From NCBI GenBank assembly GCA_963924555.1, contig OZ004598.1:3682501-3746500 (forward strand): DNA of 64,000 bases, given 5' to 3'. The translations under genes were made by a program, and so were the position numbers. Numbering within the stretch: the first letter of the stretch is position 1; every line of letters begins with the position of its first letter. This stretch comes from Crambe crambe (Eukaryota > Porifera > Demospongiae > Poecilosclerida > Crambeidae). Below are positions 58,930 through 64,000 of the stretch, piece after piece. The notes beneath the pieces are model-generated. The model saw only the letters and a program-made list of their open reading frames with translations. It was not told the DNA's origin and ran no database searches.

Positions 58930-60726
58930 TCGCGAAGATTTTTTTCATACGAGGCTGCAGCACATTATAGATAGCCCAGCTAGATTTTAGGCTATCCCGA
59001 ATTAACCTTTTAATTTTTTACGCTCACTTGTTTCTATCCTTTTTCTTAGTGCTTGAAGTTGAATGAGGGAGGCTACAGTACAGTACTATACAAAGCCAGC
59101 TCTACATAAACCTCTTTTGTAGGTACATACAGTGTCTCTGGTTGAAGAATTTGTTTAGCTATTTAAGTTTTGTTGATATAAAACTTTACAGCAACAGCAA
59201 TGTAAATGACATGTACACGGCATGGTGAAGTGAGCTGACTACACTACAGCAAAGTACTGGCTATAATGCTACTATAGGATGAGCATCTGTACTGTAATTC
59301 AGCAAGGAGTGACTGGAACATCATCAGATAATGAATGAAGACCTTGGCTATAGCTAAACTTAAGCTTACGTGGCTCCGCCCATAAGCCCCGCCCCCTTCA
59401 AAATGGCGTAGAAAGATTAGCAGCTGTGTTCCGAGTGCTATCGAATAGTGAAGTAGAGCCTTAGTCAAAACCATAGATATAGTAGACACGGAACAGGATT
59501 GGAAACTGCCTACGTCATGTGACGTCACGCCCATTAAGCTAATACATTTCGCGCATGCTATCCGCGTTGTAACCATAGAAAATTTAGCCCTATTGTCGCA
59601 ATACATTTTCTGAGGAAGAGAGGTACAGACTTTGTGGGACTAGAGCTACGAGCGCAAGTGCTTTTCTAGCAATTTTATCCTATAGAAGTTTGGAAGGTAA
59701 AGTTTCTTACTGGAATAGACTGAAATTAAGAATGTAATAACTGTTTTTGGTGTAGGATATGTTGCTAAAGATTTTATAGGCCTACCAATTTGTGGGACTA
59801 GAACAGGACTCACATAAATTTAGAAGTCAAGTGTTTGGTATCTTTTAGTAGTATAATAGTTTGTCTATCGGATGATATATGTTATATTGATTCATAGCTG
59901 TTAGTTTTCTTTTAATGCAGTGTTAAACTATGGGTTAAATAGTTATTATTATTACATTTCTATTATTTATTTGCATTATCATGTTTTATTATCCACTCCA
60001 TGAAGCTCTCTGCACAAGAACGGGCATCTGTAGATGGTTGGAGAAGAAGACTAAACTCTTCATCTTTCAAAATTTGAGATACGAATCTCTCATAGATATG
60101 TACTATCTAGCTAGATCTAGTCTCATATCAAATTTTATTATTTTTATAAAAGCACAACATGGAAACACTCTAGTCCAGCTAATATTAAGCTACTAGACTA
60201 ATATCCGCTCTGATATCTTTTGCAGAACTCATTCTTAACTATTATGTGGTAACTATGCATTCATATCTCGCGCCAAAATTTCCCGGCAAACACGGATAGC
60301 ACGCGCATGGTAGTATTAAGTTTCCAATCCTGTTCCGTGTCTACTATCTATGGTCAAAACTAATAGCAAAAGATCAGCCTCTAGGTGCCGCTCTAACAGA
60401 TGGCCAAAGCAGAATTTTGATGACTATAGCCTGTAAGTCGGTACGTCGATCTTATTATTATTATTATCCTTATTATTATTATTATTATTATAAAGAAAAA
60501 GAACGAAAAGTCAATTTTAGAACTCGTTTTTTTCTTATGTTGGCGAATGAATTTTGGGCTTTTGAACATTCTCCTCTCTTCTTTGTAGATATAATAATTC
60601 ACTGTAGCCTTCTGAGAACCTGTAGAGTAAGGGTAGAAGAGAAAGAAGAGTTTTTAGTTTATACTGTCCTATGGACTTTGACCTGCCATCCCTACTTAGA
60701 GAGTGCTACCGCACTCTCTGATAGCT
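58930..60726. repeat. Inverse copy of the 45.5-kb composite repeat, split by a younger insertion
   Basis: Read in reverse, the flanks repeat the blocks of 45541-46450. At the right end are the GAGAGTGC..GCACTCTC palindrome and the GGCACCTAGAGGCTGATC complement. Further left are the CCGCCCATA, CAAAATGGCGTAGAAAGATTA and TAGTGCTTGAAGTTGAA blocks. The copy is interrupted at 59472-60352 by an element with a target duplication. Confidence 0.75.
59472..60352. mobile_element. hAT-like non-autonomous DNA transposon, 881 bp, 8-bp target duplication
   Basis: The terminal inverted repeat is about 35 bp (CATAGATATAGTAGACACGG at the left, continuing GAACAGGATTGGAAACT, with a 2-bp indel between ends). GTCAAAAC is duplicated at 59464-59471 and 60353-60360. 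The same GTTTTGAC occurs once at the empty site in the copy at 45541-46690. There is no transposase ORF. The 8-bp duplication points to hAT. Confidence 0.85.
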
Positions 60727-60766
60727 ATGTTCTTAAAAAGCATTTTCTATCTCACTTGCTATATAG

Positions 60767-61402
60767 ATGGCAAGTATAATATCCCAAAAGTGGAGGAGTG
60801 TACTGCTGACCTTAATGAGTGGGTGTATCCAAGGGATGGAGATATCTCTCGTCTCCTCAAGACATCGCCTCGTGAACTTCCTGAACTTGTTCGTCGTTTC
60901 ACCCAGGACATTCATATGTGTGTGTATGTTCAGCCTGATCTAGATCCTCACCCTGACCCTCAGAAGTGGAAGAATCATGCCCCTGTGGATGAGACAACAC
61001 TTAAAGTGGAGGAGACCGAGAGGCTCTTTCAAGAGGTACATATTATGTATGTACGTATGTGTAAATAGCAATGGTCAGCAACATGATCAATACTGGATCT
61101 TGTATGAAGCATAAAATTGCACATAAATAATAGTTAGACACTGAAACCTGTGTAAGTAAGTATGTGTGTATGTATGTATGTATGTGTCAGAGAGTGCAGT
61201 AGCACTCTCTATGTAGGGTTAATACGGAATGGGCATGGCTTCTCTCATTAGAACAATATAAACTAGACTCTCTGTATCTCTTCTATTCTTGCTACAGGCT
61301 CAACTAAACTTCTTACGTCTGGAAAACAATGCAGAAGATGATGATATGACCGCTCAAACTCTTCCAGAACAGCGTCAACGATTGGCACCAGCCACCACCT
61401 AA
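60767..61402 (+). CDS. CYLD last-exon copy with acidic tail plus terminal exon (partial gene or fusion-gene 3' end)
   Basis: Exon 60767-61035 matches CYLD exon 11 (KYNIPKVEECTADLNEW, RRFTQDIHMCVYVQP). It does not stop where the parent does but continues with DPHPDPQKW and an acidic stretch to a donor at 61036. Exon 61298-61402 adds AQLNFLRLENNAEDDDM and ends at TAA. The exon expects an incoming phase of 1, whereas the last good exon of the kinase fusion (57101) leaves phase 0, so a direct join would shift frame. An exon such as the lost exon 9 (118 nt) would have fitted. It is therefore either the 3' end of a decayed fusion gene or part of another transcript. The PHPDPQKW segment echoes RPDPQGWK in the linker of the intact CYLD. 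Confidence 0.5.
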
Positions 61403-61862
61403 ATGTATAATTTTTATGATTCGTTCATCAGATTCATCTTCTTTGACGGCTGTAACTCCATGATCCTTTCACATACGACAATGAAATTCATATCAACTTG
61501 TGCAGTTATAACCACACAATGTGCTTTTACCATCGTTATATCCACAGCTTCAATCACTCGTATCGAACGACTTTTCATCATAACTATGTCAGCCATTTTA
61601 AAATGACATCATTTGTCATGCGCACGCGTCTGTCACTATCTGCGCAGCGTGCTGCATGTGCCAACCAGCTATTTTTACTTGAAAACAATATTCAACCTTT
61701 AGGTCGCAGCTTGGTGGGAGGCAGTGATATAGGGATTATTATTGAAGCCAGCATAATTTTGATTTTTGTTGACAGAAACTGTTAAAGTACAGGCTAACCC
61801 TACATGGCCTTTTTATTTAGCATAGTTTTTTTTCCTTTCACTTGTGTATGTATGTATGTATC

Positions 61863-62245
61863 ACACTGGCAGTGAGTGGTTTGCACTCTGGGCTTGTAAG
61901 CGGGAGACCGTGAGTTCAAGTCCCACCAGTGACATATGGTGTTTATCCATCCTCCTTTTCACCATGCCACCAGTCCACCCAGCTTAAAATGGGTACCTGG
62001 AATTTCCAGGGTGCAAATCTAACTGGCTATCTCTCCAATATTAGTTGTGGTCCAGGTGGGACTTCGGCTGCCCACACCACTTACTGAGAAGAGGTAGTCA
62101 GTCCTCCTGCGAGTTCCTAGCCCGGGCTCCAGGAGGTTGCCAGCACTGGCTCATAGTGCCTGCTTAGTGCACAGGCATCCTGGCTTGACCAGGTGTGCAT
62201 GACCGCTCAGAGGCAGCTAGATGATTTGCATTTTTTTTGGCATGT
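61863..62245 (+). mobile_element. tRNA-derived SINE
   Basis: The head reads CACTGGCAGTGAGTGGTTTG (A-box like) and GAGTTCAAGTCCCACCAGTG (B-box like, with a complementary acceptor-stem end). An unrelated body follows, ending in a T-rich tail. Short ATGTATGTA runs flank both ends. The anticodon arm pairs poorly, so this is not a functional tRNA. Confidence 0.7.
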
Positions 62246-62264
62246 ATGTATATGTACCAAGGGA

Positions 62265-62370
62265 TTTAGCTACGGTATTTAGAGTCCCTAAGGCCTGAGG
62301 CTGTAGCAACCCAAGCGCAGTGAGAGTGCTACTAAGGGCCTGAGGGTCTAAATACCATAGCTCCCATTGG
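62265..62370. repeat. Imperfect palindrome, about 100 bp
   Basis: TACGGTATTTAGAGTCCCTA and its near-complement (GGGTCTAAATACCATAG) enclose a GC-richer centre. It looks like another small hairpin MITE. Confidence 0.55.
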
Positions 62371-62737
62371 TTGAGGTGTCTAACTCAAATATGTAGTCTC
62401 ATTTTCAGGCACTGCTTTTATAATGAAGGCTGCACATAGCAACAGTGCACATCAACTCTGGAGGTTACTCATGGCTGGCTCTTTTTTTGAACTGTGGAAG
62501 TTCAAAAATTAAGTCAGATCATAGAGAAGCTTGTGACAAATGAAATGAAAAGTAGCTGCTAGGTATACCTATTAGCCAAATCTTTATTAATTTGACATGT
62601 CCACTCTGGAAGTAGTCTAGTGTAGGCTCCTGGCCACTCAATGTAGTAGCAGAATATATGGCCATACTCCACCAAAGAGTCATTTCATCCACTGTTCCGC
62701 TCAGAGTAGGTGTCATGTATATCCGTCAGATCAAGCA

Positions 62738-62779
62738 TCTCTCTCTCTCTCCCTCCCTCCCTCCCTCCCTCCCTCTCCA
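62738..62779. repeat. CT/CCCT microsatellite
   Basis: A CTCTCT then CCCTCCCT run, ending 62 bp before the RING exon at 62841. Its end does not form the acceptor, which is TTTTCAATAG. Confidence 0.9.
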
Positions 62780-62840
62780 TGCACTGTAGCTAACACTAGC
62801 TAGTTTGATTGAATCATACTAATAACCCTCTTTTCAATAG

Positions 62841-63297
62841 TTCACTCGAAAAGGAAAAGAACATGATGATGGACAGCCAGCGGTTACAAATGCAGAGCCA
62901 TTTGATTGCCCCATATGTTTTGACGACATCAAAGCTGGTGAGGGCATCATTTTGAAGGGCTGTCTTCATCAATTCTGCAAGTAAGGAAGTGTTCATTAGG
63001 ATGAGTACATTTATCCATACTTAACATACATATCCTTTTCTTCATAAAGGGAATGTCTGAGGGGATCTGTAGTCTACAGCATTGACCCTGAGGTCCAGTG
63101 CCCCTTTGACAATGGAGAATACAAGTGTGCTGTTACCATATCTCTGAGAGATATTAAAGCTGTGAGTATATTACCTTCTTTTTTTTTTCTTTTTTTTTTT
63201 TCAAGACTCAACCGCATACTAAGTAGAAAAAACAGGCAATAAGTCTTATTCATATTTACAATGTATGATTTTTTTTACATTACAGATGCGTCACTGA
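62841..63297 (+). CDS. RING1-only exons resembling HOIL-1/RBCK1 (5' end not identified)
   Basis: Exons 62841-62980, 63050-63161 and 63286-63297 join in phase. They encode a basic/acidic lead (FTRKGKEHDDGQPAV), then NAEPFDCPICFDDI, GEGIILKGCLHQFC and ECLRGS..., VQCPFDNGEYKC and LRDIKA, and stop as MRH. In RBR ligases of the HOIL-1 (RBCK1) type, RING1 with this CPICF...CLHxFC...CPF pattern and REIKA is followed by IBR and RING2; here nothing follows. The first exon begins in phase 0, which matches the donors at 61036 and 57102. It could therefore be an alternative 3' end of the gene upstream, or a truncated copy. No independent start codon exon was found. Confidence 0.55.
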
Positions 63298-63922
63298 GAG
63301 AAGCTGTCAAGGCAATAATTATTTTGATCATTAAAAATATTATTTTGTAGCAAGTTAACAGGTGAAAGGTCAGGAAGCACAATTCTACTCTCTCCTAGTG
63401 TCCCAAGTCACAGATTATTGAAGCTGGAAGGCCATAACCTGATAAAAGATAGGATATACAAGCAGTTGATTATGACCTAACTGCTTTTTGTCAGCTATTA
63501 ATACAGATGAGAGTTAAAGCTGACTAGATACTCACCTGAACCACATAATGCCTGTACACGAGTCCTATCTCTGTCTGCAATCAAGGCTTGCCGCTACAGG
63601 AGAAAGCTAAAGAACTCTGCTTGCATGTGTTCTTAGATTGCATGGTAAAGATCGTAAACTTGGAGACAGTAGTACTACCGATGGATAGTAAGCCTAAAGT
63701 TGACTAGATACTCACCTGAACCACATAATGCCTGTACACACTGCTGCTTAGCAGAGTCTCATCTCTGTCTGCAATCAAGGCTTCCCACTACTACAGGATA
63801 AAGCTAAAGAACTCTGCTTGCATGTGTTCTTAGATTGTTGGTCAACATGGAGATGGTAGTACAATTTCCGACCTGATGCGCAGTCCAAAACGAAGTCGAG
63901 TTAGGCGCTCTAAGTTAATAGC
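63298..63922. repeat. Spacer with a tandem direct duplication
   Basis: About 145 bp at 63506-63648 (ACTAGATACTCACCTGAACC through TTGCATGTGTTCTTAGATTG) is repeated at about 63695-63838 with a 15-bp insertion (CTGCTGCTTAGCAGA) and a few changes. No ORF is seen. The far end should contain the upstream region of the next ORF. Confidence 0.8.
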
Positions 63923-64000
63923 ATGAAGAAGGACGAAGTTGCTTTAGAGATCCGTGATGGCAGCGAAGCGCTGAGGTACTCAGGGAAGAAACGCGCTTTG
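63923..64000 (+). CDS. Start of an unidentified ORF (partial, runs off the right edge)
   Basis: The ATG at 63923 opens 26 codons to the window end (MKKDEVALEIRDGSEALRYS, then GKKRAL). An in-frame TAA lies four codons upstream. Local GC content is higher than in the spacer, as for coding sequence elsewhere in the window. The product is not recognised. Confidence 0.45.
   Translation, partial: MKKDEVALEIRDGSEALRYSGKKRAL

Noticed and set aside
59244-59606. 120-codon minus-strand ORF
   Set aside because: It runs across the boundary of a nested transposon insertion inside a repeat and resembles no family.
61863-61935. Possible tRNA gene (TGT anticodon-like loop, A and B boxes)
   Set aside because: The anticodon stem pairs poorly and the sequence continues into a SINE body and T-rich tail, so it is a tRNA-derived SINE head.

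Overview
The window looks like nuclear DNA of a sponge, most likely a demosponge such as Amphimedon. The DNA is AT-rich and animal-type. Genes are compact, with many introns of only about 50-150 bp. SRCR receptors are arrayed in tandem, there is a TKL-like kinase with an HRDLSGNN catalytic loop, and palindromic MITEs are dense. The species call is inference. Exon models were built by hand: exon phases were summed, and splice sites were checked as GT/AG by eye.

Layout. (1) 1-12765, minus strand: two tandem ZNFX1-like genes with uninterrupted reading frames. The upstream-coordinate gene runs off the left edge (at least 2342 codons); the other is complete (1821 aa). (2) 13158-15325: a candidate DNA transposon with long divergent terminal inverted repeats and a C2-finger ORF, followed by a 520-bp MITE with a TA target duplication. 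(3) 17458-33863, plus strand: three tandem SRCR-domain type I membrane receptors with 3, 3 and 7 SRCR domains. Each SRCR is encoded by two phase-1 exons. The tails are proline-rich, and two of them carry PPxY motifs. (4) 34265-39627, minus: a CYLD deubiquitinase (687 aa). (5) 40103-44202, minus: PIGU, a GPI-transamidase subunit (416 aa). (6) 44944-51842, plus: a second, fuller CYLD (1040 aa) with three CAP-Gly modules. (7) 51930-53880: decayed CYLD exon copies. (8) 53890-54890: a 5'-truncated LINE. (9) 55031-57113, plus: a chimeric gene. A single-exon kinase ORF with a myristoylation-type N-terminus and a coiled coil is joined in phase to CYLD catalytic-domain exons, in which the catalytic Cys codon is a Gly codon. 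The exons for the zinc finger and the catalytic His/Asp are missing and are replaced by a LINE and nested MITEs. (10) 60767-63297: a CYLD last-exon copy with an acidic tail, a terminal exon, and exons for a RING1 that resembles HOIL-1/RBCK1. (11) 63923-64000: the start of another ORF.

How the genes may fit together (inference). ZNFX1 is an antiviral/RNA-silencing helicase. SRCR receptors bind microbes in many animals. CYLD removes Met1/Lys63 ubiquitin chains, and HOIL-1 is part of the complex that makes Met1 chains. A kinase fused to a catalytically dead CYLD module would be a plausible decoy or scaffold in the same ubiquitin pathway. The window therefore reads as an innate-immunity neighbourhood undergoing duplication and exon shuffling, with PIGU as a housekeeping gene embedded in it.
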